From Stropharia rugosoannulata (lineage: Eukaryota > Basidiomycota > Agaricomycetes > Agaricales > Strophariaceae), in contig JANCIK010000013.1 of the NCBI GenBank assembly GCA_028532985.1, positions 1,798,001 to 1,862,000 on the forward strand: a stretch of DNA of 64,000 nt. The letters run 5' to 3'. Below the pieces are notes generated by a model, which was not told where the DNA came from, did no database searches, and saw only the letters and a list, made by a program, of their open reading frames with translations. The position numbers and the translations under genes were made by a program. This document shows, piece by piece, positions 37,505 through 48,520 of the stretch. Position 1 is the stretch's first letter. Each line of letters opens with the position of its first letter.

Positions 37505-38163
37505 ACACCATCCTCGGTAGCGTCCAGTAGTGTTTCCAGAAAAATATCTGCACCTACACCTGTGCGTGATGACTGGGACGCAGACGATGACGATGACGAA
37601 GAGGACAGCGGGTTATCTCTTGAGGAAAAGAACAAGCAGATCTGGGAAGATGCGTGAGTCCGTTAGTCGTCAACATTGTGCTCAACCTCTTACCATGGCG
37701 TCGGATGATCAGGAACACCAAAGAGCATCACCCGATGCCCACCCTGGTTATATCCCGAGGCAGCGCTGTGCCGGTGATCACCCCAAGTTTACCGCTCAAT
37801 CAACCACCAGCAATGAAGATCCTGAAGCGGCCATCTGCAACGCCGTCTCCGTCGACGACTCCGAGCACACCAGCGGGGGAGACGTTCAAAGAGCGGGAGG
37901 CGCGGTATCAACTGGCGCGTGAGCGGATCTTTGGCTCGTCTGGAGAGCAACCTGCGACCAGTACAGACTCTGCCAACAAAAGTCAAGGTCCTCAGAGAAT
38001 CTCCAGCTCTTCTGCTACACCTCTAACGGCTAAAGTTGTGCGGAACCCTCGGGGCCCATCTAGCCATGCCAATGGTTCTGCTCCGGACAACGGTTTCAGG
38101 ACTCGCAAGAAAGCAGCCTCTTCCGAACTTGTCGATCTTCCTGTGCCTTCAATTGATATCTAA
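37505..38163 (+). CDS. SUZ-domain RNA-binding protein, SZRD1 type (start exon not found)
   Basis: The readable part begins in an acidic segment, VRDDWDADDDDDEEDSGL, then LSLEEKNKQIWEDANTKE. It is followed by the SUZ motif MKILKRP, EREARYQLARERIFG, and ends with a basic block DNGFRTRKKAA like the SUZ-C element. SUZ-domain proteins bind RNA, and SZRD1 is a small conserved member of poorly known role. One intron (37652 to about 37709) is clear from the GC|G junction giving DANTKE. The first coding exon is unresolved: the frame is open back to a stop just before 37486, and no in-frame ATG exists. A spliced upstream exon is therefore needed. The call of family is firm; the start coordinate is the first AG acceptor that keeps frame. 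Confidence 0.78.
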
Positions 38164-38430
38164 TCAAATTTTGTATTATAATTCGGATTAACTAATACCT
38201 GGGGATTTTCACCCATTCTACTATTGAATATCTAACGGACAGTGCTGGAGTGTATGGTCGTTTGAGGTGAGTGGTCATTTCTTTTGCGGCGTAGTATAAG
38301 CCTTATCATGTTACCTAGAGTTCTTCTTACCCTTCGTTGCAACATCTTCCTTGTTTTTGCATGAAATATCATATCCCGATTCACTTAGGTGAAGCGCATA
38401 TAAGTACAATTTGTTTGCTCTCAAAACGAA

Positions 38431-39760
38431 TCAATCATCCTTGCCGAGTTTTGTCTTCAGCACTCTTACACGGTCAAGTAGAGCATCTGCTTCTACATAG
38501 CAACCTTTAAGCCATCTATTTGGTTCCCCTTCAATGTTCGCCCCTGTGTTCTCTTTATCACTGAACGCGGTGCGTGCATGCAATACACGCCGGTTGTCGA
38601 ACATGACCACGTCCCCTTCAGCAAGCGTGTATTCATACGTATTCGCCGGATCACCCAGCAAATCAGCAAATTTCTTCAGAGCACCGTAGAACGCTGGTGG
38701 GGTATCCACATCAAGTGGTGCTTGGAAAGGAGGTGAATAGTTGATATGTGAAATTTCGCCAGACGCAGTCAGTTGGATGGTTGGATGCGAGCGGTGCAAG
38801 TGGTGTCCGTCGTTGACGTAATGAAACTCAACGGGTGTCGTGGTTAATAAATTGAAGTCGTCTGGATGGCTGGACCGCAGCGTACGAGCTGCGTTTAGAG
38901 CATCAACAAAGATGGACGTTCCGCCGACGACTTGGTTCCGAATACAGTGCAGAATCTGGTACCGCGGCGGGTACTGAAAGTACCTAATGGACGCATAATC
39001 AGCCACCTCTGCATTTCGGCCAGTCCAGTACTCACAAAAGATCCATATGCAGACCCAGGTCAAGGTTTGTGTAGGCAATGTTCTTGCTGTTGTGCAGATT
39101 CACTACGTCCCACAGCCGCCCGTAGAACGTCTCCCGGATCTCTCCAAACCGCTCCGCGAGCTTGCGCACCTCGCACGTCTCGTCTGCCGTCTTCTCGTTC
39201 GGCACTCCGCGCAAAAAGAGCAGGCCGTACCGCGAGAGCTGTTCAATCGCTTGCACGAACCCCGCGGGGTGATGTATGTCGGCGTACTTCATAAACAGGT
39301 TAGGTATCTGGGCGATCTCCGCGTGCGTCCACGCCGCCTCGCGCAGCGCGTCATCGTAGTGGAATTGCGCCAGCCGGGCGCGGTCGGTGTACAGCTCGAG
39401 GAAGGCACGCGGGAAGGCCGAGGCATGCCCATCGACCCAGTCGATCTCGATGCCTGTCGACGTGACGCGCACGGCGTCGGGCGCTGCGCGCGGGGTGATG
39501 TCGAGAGGCACGTCGGACGTGCGATGCAGCTTCTGGCGATTGCTATGATGCACGCACTCTGCGGAGGGGCACGAGTCCCGCAGCCAAATGTAGGGCAGGC
39601 GCTTGTTGCCGAGGGCGTGCACGACGAGGCCGTCTGGTTCACGAGCGAGCGTTGTCCATGATCTTCTCTGCGACAGAAATGATAGAGTTTTTCGGCCTAG
39701 GTGTGCTGGGATGGCTTGTCGTTCCGCAGTGCGCAAAATAAATGTTAGGGGCGAAGGCAT
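38431..39760 (-). CDS. BBOX1: Gamma-butyrobetaine dioxygenase (carnitine biosynthesis)
   Basis: This Fe(II)/2-oxoglutarate oxygenase hydroxylates gamma-butyrobetaine to L-carnitine, the last step of carnitine synthesis. The N-terminal domain (VVHALGNKRLPYIWLRDSC followed by PSAECVHHSNRQKL) is the GBBH N-terminal fold with its Cys/His zinc ligands. The catalytic domain has the iron-binding HxD in LGLHMDLL and the distal His in NRRVLHAR. An Arg typical of 2-oxoglutarate binding lies close behind. A trimethyllysine dioxygenase would look similar, but RGVPNEKTADE and the length of 425 residues fit gamma-butyrobetaine hydroxylase better. The basic N-terminus (LRTAERQAIP with RKTLSFLSQRRSW) suggests a mitochondrial presequence. 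The single 52-base intron splits LHMDLL from YFQYPPRYQ. A decayed duplicate of the N-terminal part lies between the F-box genes upstream. Confidence 0.88.
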
Positions 39761-40049
39761 TGCAGAGCACTATAGAAATCGAGAATATCCTGGCGAGAAA
39801 GAAAGAATGTGGGGAAGAAGCAAGATATGATAATCTGTATAAAAGATCCGGCACATATCACCGTCGGCTAACCGGAAACATCCTTAGGTGAGAAAAGGTG
39901 ACAAACAAGTCTGCTTAAATGGTGTTTAATCGAGACGTAGTGCTCGTTTACGTAGGCTTATCACGCACTCGGAGGACCTATCCGTCTCCCATATTGAACT
40001 TATTTGCATACAGCTCCGACTCTCATTTTATTAGCAGAAAATAACCTAT
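39761..40049. other. Spacer between gamma-butyrobetaine dioxygenase and F-box-like copy 1
   Basis: Promoter region of the dioxygenase; nothing else recognised. Confidence 0.4.
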
Positions 40050-41425
40050 TCAGAAGTAATAATTCCACTGTGCCCGTCTGGACCATAGCGCTAGTCGATT
40101 ATCTATTGCAACACTAACAGAAAATTCGACCTTTTTTGAATCTCGTAGGAGAGGAAATAAAGAAGAGACCATCCCGGTCAATTTCTGGTGGGAGTCGGTA
40201 CTATTCAGGGTGTCCACATTGGGAAATGATGGTAGTATTACAGATAAAACGAACTGGATATGCTTGACGGTCGTATGTAAGACACTGGATTGCAACTGTT
40301 GGTCAAGAATTGGCAAATTCATAAGGTGTAAAGCGTTGCGGAATTTCTCCATAAAGTCGTCCCGAGGGGAGAAATTCTTCAGGCAAGTGGCGGCGTGCAC
40401 CTCGATTCTGTGCACTGTTGGAAGTGTGTGGGTGCTCAAAATGAAAGCAATGGGCGAGGGCGAGGGCGAGGTAAAACTGAACGGAGAGTCTATCGATGGT
40501 TCTAATTCAATCACCAGCTCTTCGAGGTATGGAAGGTCTGGATTGAAGGCAACAGGCTCTTGAACTTCCTGTTTGAATTTGGCTCCTAAGAAATATATAG
40601 GATTAGAAACGACCAGTCAATGAAGTCATAAAGTATACCTAAGTATATACAAAGCTTCTCCAGTTTTGGGATAACAGCTAGAATATCGTACAACATATGC
40701 TGGTCTTTGGTATACCACAGACATGCAGAGAGCGATGTCAGCTGCAAGATCTTAGGTATTCTAGAATGCACTTCTTCAGATTTTTTGGAGAATGTTATGG
40801 CCTGGACGTGCAGTTTTTGAATGACCGATTCGTGGATAACGTGTGTGGGGACATTGCAAAACCCGTGCAGTGACAGAGATGTAAGGCTGGACGTGGTGCA
40901 CATATACCTGAAGGCTTCAAGAAATTCCGAGTGAAGATCAGTCCACATCAGCTGATCTGATCCATAGAAAGTTCCATGACGGACAGTGCAAGAAAGAGAG
41001 AATTTGGAAGGGTCGCTTGTCTCGCGTTGCAGACGAAATAATTTTCGCATAATACGGGTCATGACCCCATCACGTCCGAGTACGACAAGTATGTGATCCT
41101 CAGTGCTCCCCACATGGATTGCGAAACGTCTGATATGCTGTGCCAGCCCACTTCCAGAGGGTTCATCATCTCCTTTCCCCCACACGGACTCGTCGGCATT
41201 AATCAATCCTTCGAGCTGAGCAAGACGCTCCGTTGATCGTGGGTAGGCACTGGATGCTATGATAAATGAAACGTCTTGAAACCGTATTCGATTGACGCGG
41301 TGGCGAAAGTGAGCACAAACGCTGGCGAGGGCAGATAGGAAGATGACATGCTGCAATGCAGAGAAATCAACGCGGCATGCCTCGTCGACAACCTCTTCGA
41401 TGAGCTCTACAGGTAGGATAGTCAT
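40050..41425 (-). CDS. F-box-like/LRR-like protein, tandem copy 1
   Basis: The first exon opens MTILPVELIEEVVDEACRV, a degenerate F-box-like helix. ALASVCAHFRHRVNRIRFQDVSF follows, then weak leucine-rich repeats (SSLTSLSLHGFCNVP, LQLTSLSACLW, IPKLEKLCIYLG). A second exon after a short intron carries AFNPDLPYLEELVIELE and a conserved tail. The protein aligns over its full length with the neighbour at 41946-43375, including intron position and phase, so the two are tandem paralogues. Relative to copy 2 this copy lacks about 24 residues between SEEVHSRI and LQLTSL. Both encode presumptive SKP1-binding adaptors of unknown target. The ATG chosen matches the equivalent start in copy 2; the longer frame back to 41593 adds no shared residues. 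Confidence 0.72.
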
Positions 41426-41639
41426 GGAAGTAATATCATAGTATAGGGCTGGGCTGGGCCTGCTATGGACATCATGTGCGTGATGCACAACTGTTGACCA
41501 GACACTTTTTACACACGGGGCGGAACAATGATGTCGATCAAGTCCCGAGGGCGCCAATAAAGGCGTTAAAAATAATAGGGAAACGGGCTTCAATTCCAGT
41601 AATGATGGTTTATAATATCAGCCTACACCGTCAGTGTCA

Positions 41640-41820
41640 ATCTGAGATGCAGTTTCACCAGTTTGTCGAGGGGTGCGTTGGGCGTGCGGCGTAGCTTCTG
41701 GGGAGTGGTAGTGGTTGGGTTGTGACACGCGTGCGAGGATGCATTCCAAGTTGAATCTGGGCTCCTGGGAGAGCGTTGCCCACGATCTTCTCGGTGATAG
41801 AACTAAGCATAACTCACATT
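41640..41820 (-). pseudogene. Decayed fragment of gamma-butyrobetaine dioxygenase N-terminus
   Basis: On the minus strand this region reads RRSWATLSQEP, against RRSWTTLAREP in the intact gene. After a gap, CAGAAGCT..CGCACG..CC matches the dioxygenase segment encoding RQKLHRTSDVPLD almost base for base. Reading frames shift between the two matching blocks, and most of the intervening sequence (including the YIWLRDSC motif) is missing. Nothing downstream of this N-terminal part is present. It is best read as a remnant of a segmental duplication that also produced the F-box-like pair. Confidence 0.7.
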
Positions 41821-41945
41821 TATAATATGTACCAATGCAGTTCAATATTATGTGTAATACATATACTATTTTGTTTCACAACTTGTTACTATGCAAATAA
41901 AGTACTACTGCGGCACGGCAGATGAAATAAATACCCACTCGTGAC

Positions 41946-43375
41946 TCAGATGCCATGATTCCGCATCGTCCTGCGCCATGCCTCTCGTCGTTGATCTATC
42001 GCAACATTAACAATAAATTTCACCTTTTTTGAATCCAGTAGTAGAGGAAATAAAGAATATACCATCTCGGACATCTTTTTATGAGAGTCGGCTTTATTCA
42101 GGGTGCTCACATTGGAAAATGATGGTAGTTTGATAGATAAAAAGAACTGGATATGCCTGACAGCTGTATGCAAAATACTGGATTGCAACTGTTGGTCAAG
42201 ATTCCGCAAATTCAAGAGATCTAAAGCATTACGGAGTTTCTCCATGAAGTCATCCCGAGGAGAGTATTCCTTTAGCAGGATGGCGACATGTACATCGATC
42301 CTGTGAACTGTTGGAGGGGTATGGGTGCCCAAAATGAAAGCAGTGGGCGAGGGCGAGGCAAAACTGAGAGGATTGTGCATTGATGTTTCTAATTCAATTG
42401 CTAGCTCTTTGAGGTATGGAAGGTCTCGATCGAAGGCCACCAGCTCTCCCGCAAAGACTTCGGATCCTGAGAAATAGTTAGCATTAGGAAGGTTTAGTTG
42501 ATGAAGTTATAAAATATACCAATGTGTATACAAAGTTTCTCCAATTTAGATATACCGTCTAAGATGTCGTGCAACATGTGCAACTCTTTAGCGTCCCACA
42601 GGCATGCAGTGAGCGATGTCAGCCGCAAGATAATATTGTCATCAGGGATGCCGAATCGAACGCCGTCCAATGTGAGATCCTTGAGTTGTTGTGGCTGAAT
42701 AAACCTAGACACTCCAGAATAAGCTTCTTCGGTTCTTTCGAAGGACACCGACTGGACTCGCAGTTGCCGAATGACCGATTCGCGGATAATAAGCGTAGGG
42801 ACTTCGCGAAACCCGTGCAGTGACAAAGATGAAAGTTGGGATGTAGTGCACATATACTTGAAGGCGTCGATGAACTCCGGGTCTAGTAAGCGCCAATCCA
42901 ACAGTGATAATCTCCCAATTTCATTACGGACATTGCAAAGAAGAGAAAACTTGCTAGGGTGTTCGCTAACCTCGTGTTGCTGGCGGAACAGTTTTCGCAT
43001 AATGCGGGCCATGACCCCATCACCGAGTATACTAAGCAAGTGCGGTAGACCACCCATCACACCGACTGTGAAACTGCTGATATGCTGTGCCAGCCCTTTT
43101 CCAGAGAAAGCGGCGTCCTCCTTCTTTGCCCACACGTCGGCATTAATCAGTCCTTCAAGCTGAGCCAGGCGCTCCACAGGTCGGGAGTATACACTGAATC
43201 GGATCATGATTGAGACGGTCTTGAACCGTGTTTGATTGACGCGGTGGCGAAAGTGGGTACAGACGCCGGCGAGGGCAGACAGGAAAATGGCGTGTTGCAG
43301 CGCGGTGTTGGCCGCGGATACGCGACACGCCTCATCGACCACCTCATCAATGAGCTCTAAAGGTAGAATAGTCAT
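41946..43375 (-). CDS. F-box-like/LRR-like protein, tandem copy 2
   Basis: This is the paralogue of the gene at 40050-41425, in the same orientation. It opens MTILPLELIDEVVDEACRV, continues HFRHRVNQTRFKTVS and carries repeats such as SQLSSLSLHGFREVP and PQQLKDLTLDGVRFG. Its second exon has AFDRDLPYLKELAIELE and tail RQLRVQSV-type strands. One intron splits VYI from GSEVFAGE at the same place as copy 1. This copy is the longer of the two and retains the segment missing from copy 1, so it may be nearer the ancestral form. The function would be substrate recognition in an SCF ubiquitin ligase if the F-box is functional, which is an inference; the motif is weak. Confidence 0.72.
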
Positions 43376-43871
43376 ATGAGTAAGTCGTAGGAAGATGATA
43401 TGAGGCTTGATTGGGCTTTGTGGAAGAACAGAGGTGCATTGATTGGCAACAACCGTCGTGTGTATCTCGACTAATTATAAGTGAGGTAGCGCCAATTCGA
43501 ATGAATCACCCTTGTAACCTCAATCACGAAACATTTTAATGGGAGATGGATGAATTGCGATGTTATAGATTATATCTGATGCACCTGTATTGAACAGGAG
43601 ACCAGAGACGGTGACAAGGTACCATTAAGAACCAAATCTGCTGGTTTTATCTGCCGAATGTTTTTGAAACTCCGCGTTGGAGATTCAGCTTTTCCGACCA
43701 ATTTCCGACTTCTTTTTCTTCACTGCTGTCACCATCTCCGTCTCTTTGGACTTGCTCTGGCTACACTATGCACATAAAATGGCGCATATATGCACTCGAT
43801 TTTGGTCTTTGTCCTGCTACGAACTAGGAAATCACCTTGGCAGCTGCGCCTCCCGAGCACTCGTACGGCTT
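43376..43871. other. Promoter side of F-box-like copy 2, no gene recognised
   Basis: No coding frame with support in these 496 bases. Confidence 0.4.
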
Positions 43872-44045
43872 TCAATCCCTGTCTGCAGCGCATACATTTG
43901 ACAAGCCTTCTCGAACTTGCTTTGCTCTGAGTTCGAAAAAGCCTTGAATATCCTCAGCCACGTTGTTCATCAGCTGGCCTAACTTCCGAAGAGCATGGTA
44001 CACCGTGTTCAGCGGCGGCTGAGGACTAACCTGTTGTGTACTCAT
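43872..44045 (-). CDS. Possible small protein with amphipathic helix
   Basis: A 57-codon frame starts MSTQQVSPQPPLN and continues TVYHALRKLGQLMNN with EDIQGFFELRAKQVREG. This has the heptad spacing of a long amphipathic helix, and codon use looks coding. A GT (SN|gtatgc) near the end could be a donor to an unseen exon. I recognise no family and no signal peptide, so it may be a small real gene or chance. Confidence 0.3.
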   Translation of the reverse strand: MSTQQVSPQPPLNTVYHALRKLGQLMNNVAEDIQGFFELRAKQVREGLSNVCAADRD

Positions 44046-44286
44046 TGGCGAAACTGCCGTTTCACTTTGACAGCCATTGAACCCAATATGTTAAGCCATC
44101 GTTCGGAGTTGAACCTTGAGATTTTATCTACTTCATGGTTCTGACCCAGAAGACTCATTTTCTCACAGCGTGCATCTGCTCAAGCTCGGCTCAGGCAGCT
44201 ATAAACACTCCAGTGGCGTTACTTTCGAGCTCTTCGGCAAACGTCCGTTCAATTATTTTCTTGTTCGACGCCAAACCACCTCAACA

Positions 44287-45636
44287 ATGTCCGACAATGC
44301 CTTTCCAATCACAGAGGCACAGATCACTGCTCTCTTCATGGAATCTGTAACCTACGGCATCTATCTCGTTACGCTTTTTCAATGTCTCGGAGCGCTTCTC
44401 TGGCCTTCTACGACCGAACGTAAAGCAAAGAGTATGATCAACTGGCCTATGTTGGTTGTAACCATACTATTGGGAATATTTGCTACCCTGGATGTGTCGG
44501 TTGGGTTCTGTCACCTTCTCTACGCTTTCGTGTTCTATAAGGGGCCCGGCGGAGCCTTGGTACAGTTTCAGAACTTGTCCTTTTGGATCAACGACATCAA
44601 GGTGCGTTGCTTTATGCAACTCCACTGCGGAAAATTGTTTTTACTTGCTGTTCTATCCTCACCAAGACAATAGACCTTGTAGCCCAAATATCCATTGGAG
44701 ACGCCATGTTGGTATGTATGCACCTTTTACATGATCCCTTTGACATGAACCTGCGGTGATGATATAGATATATCGTTGTTGGATTGTCTACGGAAAGAAT
44801 TGGAAGATTGTCGCTCCATCTATCTTGCTTTGGATGGGCGGCTCGGCATGTGGAGTGGTGTCCTTTGTGAGAGCATTTATCTGCTTATCTGCAATATTCT
44901 CACTAATTTTATGTATTAATAACAACAGGTTACATTTGCGACGTTGAAACAAAGTGCGTTAGTCAGTACGAGCAAAGCAGAGCCATTCGTGGATGCTATG
45001 GCCGTCCTTACTTTCTGCACGAACGTACTGACAACAGGTAAGTTTATTTTCAGTTACCTCATTTCATTCAACGTCTGACTGTCTAGCCTGAATCGGAAGG
45101 CCTCATTGTCTACAGAATCTGGTCTGTCAAGCGTCAGAATACGATCTTCACTCATACCTCAACAGCCTTACGAAGACAATCTCGGTTGGGTAACATCATT
45201 GCAATCCTAGTTGAATCTGCCGCACTCTACACTACTTCCGTCATCATCTTTGCCGCCACGTATTTTGCAGGAAGTAATGCAAGCTATGGGACATCAGACA
45301 GCGTAAGCATCTGCCGCTCTACTGTGATACACTGTTCTTGATTTTAGTTGCTCACTGTCCCAACAGCTCATCCAAATTATTGGGATATCTTTCAACCTCA
45401 TCATAATTAGAGTCAATTTGGGCAAGGCATTTGACGGCGAAATCGATAAATCCAGAGTTTCTGGTAACCTCGTATTTGTCGCCGCGGATCCTGAAAGCAA
45501 TTACCAAACGATAAGCACCTGTCCACTATCTTCATTGCACACACGTGGAAATATTAAAGATGCGGCCGTCGCAATTCCCTGCGAACCCCTGGCTAATTCT
45601 ATGGTACACATTCAAGGCAATACGTGTCCCGAATAA
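44287..45636 (+). CDS. Orphan seven-span membrane protein
   Basis: The start MSDNAFPITEAQITAL is followed by spans TYGIYLVTLFQCLGALLW, MLVVTILLGIFATLDVSVGF, AQISIGDAMLIYRCWIVYG, ILLWMGGSACGVVSFVTF, LTFCTNVLTTGLIVYRIW, VESAALYTTSVIIFAATYFA and LIQIIGISFNLIIIRV. The tail is Ser-rich and soluble. R-C-W-I-V and V-Y-R-I-W after spans three and five, and V-E-S-A-A-L-Y in span six, are recurrent in a large Agaricomycete orphan family that looks GPCR-like but has no proven ligand. Six short introns are needed; several junctions (for example TLVAQISIG) are by eye. It is not STE3: it lacks the pheromone receptor loop motifs. The ATG at 44287 follows a stop-rich leader. Confidence 0.72.
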
Positions 45637-45769
45637 CAATTGTCTTCCACTGGTGCGACTTCATTTCTCTCTTCCACTCCTGATTTTCTAGTCGGGTATA
45701 AAATGATACAGTAGCAATACAGTTTCCTACTACATAACATATACACTCATTTTTGAGAAAATATGATGA
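45637..45769. other. Short convergent spacer before LEU1
   Basis: Only 133 bases separate two convergent stop codons, so the 3' untranslated regions probably overlap. Confidence 0.4.
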
Positions 45770-48520
45770 TCACCAATCCGTCTTGCTAGTACTCATTTTT
45801 AATGAAACAGGTGCAATACTTTTGGGGCCTGTATTATCCAACCATGGCCAGATTGTGGCCCGTTTTTTCTCAAATTGCTGTATGTAATCCTCTTTCTGCA
45901 GTATCATCGATATGTCGTCCAGTCCATTAAGAAGGCATTGTCGTCGGAAAGGATCAATCTTGAAGGGGATGCTCGGAAGTCCGTTTGGTCTTCGAATCTC
46001 TTCCTGCACAAGGTCTACCTCGAGCTCCTCCCCCGCTTCAGCATCCTTGGCTAGCATATGGCACTGCTCGCGAGGAATTGAGATTGGAAGCATCCCGTTT
46101 TGCATCGCGTTGTTGCGAAATATCTCCCCAAAGCTGGGGGCGATCACGCAGAGGATACCAAAGTCCTTGCTAAACGCACCCCAATCCCGGCGTTAGTTTC
46201 TGGCTCAGAACTTGACTGTATGCTGATTACTCACAGACTCCACGGTGCGCTTTCGCGAGAGCTCCCACAGCCGAAGTTGGGTCCTGTGCACACAAGTATC
46301 CGCGCTTTGTCATAGGGAGGGACGTTCAGGACGAAATCCGTGGACTGTCCTGTTTTGGGGTCCTTTCGAAGTGAGTAGAAGAGCCCTTCGACCAAGGCTG
46401 CCCGATTGAAGGCCGCACAGAATGCAGCCGGAATGATCAAATCCGTATCGACATTTTCTATGTGAAGTGGTGCCGCCGTACCCTTCAAGACGGTGAATTT
46501 TTCTATTGCAGGCATAGTTGGCTTAATATCCATGGCATACTCTGCCGGTTGTACGTCTGGCGAATGCAATGGACGAATATCCGGCGAATCGTCAAGGAGT
46601 AGCCCCAAGTCTTTTATTTGCTTCTCTTGTATGGGCGACTCGATGTTGGCATGATTACCAGGCTTTCGAGTGAAGCGACGCACATCGGTAATTTTCCCAG
46701 TTAAAGCCGTAGCCGCGGCCATTGCTGGGCTCATCAGGTGCGTACGCCCGCCCGGCCCCTGGCGTCCTTGAAAATTGCGGTTGGTGGTACTCGCACAGCG
46801 CTCTCCAGGCTGCAATATCTCTCCGTTCATCCCAACGCACATTGAGCACCCCGCCTCGCGCCACTCAAAGCCGGCTCTCTTGAAGATAACATCCAATCCT
46901 TCTACTTCGGCGTGTTGTTTTATGACACCAGAACCCGGAACTACGAATGCCTGGATCCGCGGAGAAATTGCCGCGCCGGGGCCTGCAGCAAGGATAACTT
47001 TGGCGGCGGCACGTAAATCCTCGATGCGGCTGTTCGTGCAGGACCCAATAAACACCTTGTCCACTTCGATTTCTTCCATAGGCGTGTTGGGCTCAAGACC
47101 CATATATTGCAGAGAGCGGAGCATCGCCTTTTGTTTATCGGGATTACTGACTGACGCTGGGTCCGGGACTGTGCCTGTAACTGGAACAATGTCCTGCGGA
47201 GACGTACCCCATGTCACTGTAGGAACTATGTCCGCGGCATCGATCTTGACATCAACGTCGAAATGCGCTCCGTCGTCCGAGCGCAGCGAGCGCCAATATT
47301 CGACAGCGGCTGTCCAGTTGTCCCCTGAAGGCGCAAGTGGCCGTCCATGCAGATATTCGAAGGTTATATCGTCTGGTGCAATCATGCCAGCGCGCGCACC
47401 GGCCTCGATGCTCATATTGCATATGGTCATGCGCGCTTCCATGCTGAAGTTGCGTATTACCGATCCTGCGTACTCGATAACACAGCCAGTGCCACCAGCT
47501 GTGCCAATAGTACCGATGATGTGGAGGATTACGTCCTTGGATGTCACTCCCTCGTGAAGGTCGCCGTCGACCGTAATGCGCATGTTTTTGCTCTTGCGCT
47601 GCATCAGCGTTTGGGTCGCCATAACATGTTCTACCTCTGAAGATCCAATTCCAAATGCGAAGGATCCAAACGCTCCGTGGGCTATGCGTATCATAGACGG
47701 GATTTTTAATTTCTTTGATTACAGATAAAGTAATGAACGTACTTGCTGTGTGTGAGTCTCCGCAAATACATGTAATTCCCGGAAGCTGAGATGCATCGCA
47801 TGAGCGTGTAATAAAAAGAATAAACAAGCGATGAATTACAGTAAATCCTTGCTCGGGTCCAACGATGTGAACAATGCCTTGAATGGTAAATTTAGCCAGT
47901 CAGCATATTTGAAATGAACTGAACTTACCTTGACGGCGATCTCTTATTCCAAAGTACTTGATCTGTAGTTTCTTTGTATTCTCCTCTAGCAGCTTAATCT
48001 GCTTTCTTGAACTTGGCTCAGATATATAGGAGTCGATAGAAGTCATTCCTGTCCGACTTCGTGTTCTAAATAGTGCTGTCTAATGAGCAGAGCGAGTACG
48101 GTGACATAGATGCTGAGCACTTACGGAACAATGTGGTCAGTAGTGGCTAAAGTACAGTCCGGACGTCTAACGGTCAGACCTCTGCTTTTCCTGAAGTGCA
48201 TATATGAAGCTTGACGGCTCCAAGAGTAGTTTTAGAATACTTACAGTCCATTAAATGCGCGAGGGCCAGACGCCTCGTGTATAAGATGCCTTTGGTTAGA
48301 AGAGAATGCCACCAGGTGCTTCAGAGTTTCATATGTGGACAATTTGAGAGAGTACATACCGATCGATGTATAATAGAGTAAACTCTCCATCCGAGTATCT
48401 GAACCGACAACAAAATGAGTACAATACTCCATATATGCGTGGAAAAACTACGTACACGACGTGGTCGTCCCATATCTTGTCGTACAGAGTGCGCTTCTGG
48501 ATTGTGTGGGATTCCACCAT
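45770..48520 (-). CDS. LEU1: 3-isopropylmalate dehydratase, fused large and small subunits
   Basis: Leu1 isomerises 2- to 3-isopropylmalate through an aconitase-type mechanism with a [4Fe-4S] cluster, in cytosolic leucine synthesis. The start reads [36 protein letters not shown] follows, then [27 protein letters not shown] (first cluster Cys), IGSCTNSR (second) and [11 protein letters not shown] (third). After a linker the small-subunit swivel domain begins at the [11 protein letters not shown] block. It continues [28 protein letters not shown] and ends with the CLLNGLDDI block. About eight introns occur in the N-terminal third, and only one near the C-terminus. The long exon 46231-47694 spans the linker, so both domains are one polypeptide, as in other fungi. 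No Leu3-type site was recognised upstream. Confidence 0.96.

Noticed and set aside
39047..39661. 204-codon plus-strand frame
   Set aside because: Antisense shadow of the GC-rich gamma-butyrobetaine dioxygenase exon.
46775..47557. 260-codon plus-strand frame
   Set aside because: It lies antisense within the long LEU1 exon, whose catalytic motifs are all on the minus strand.
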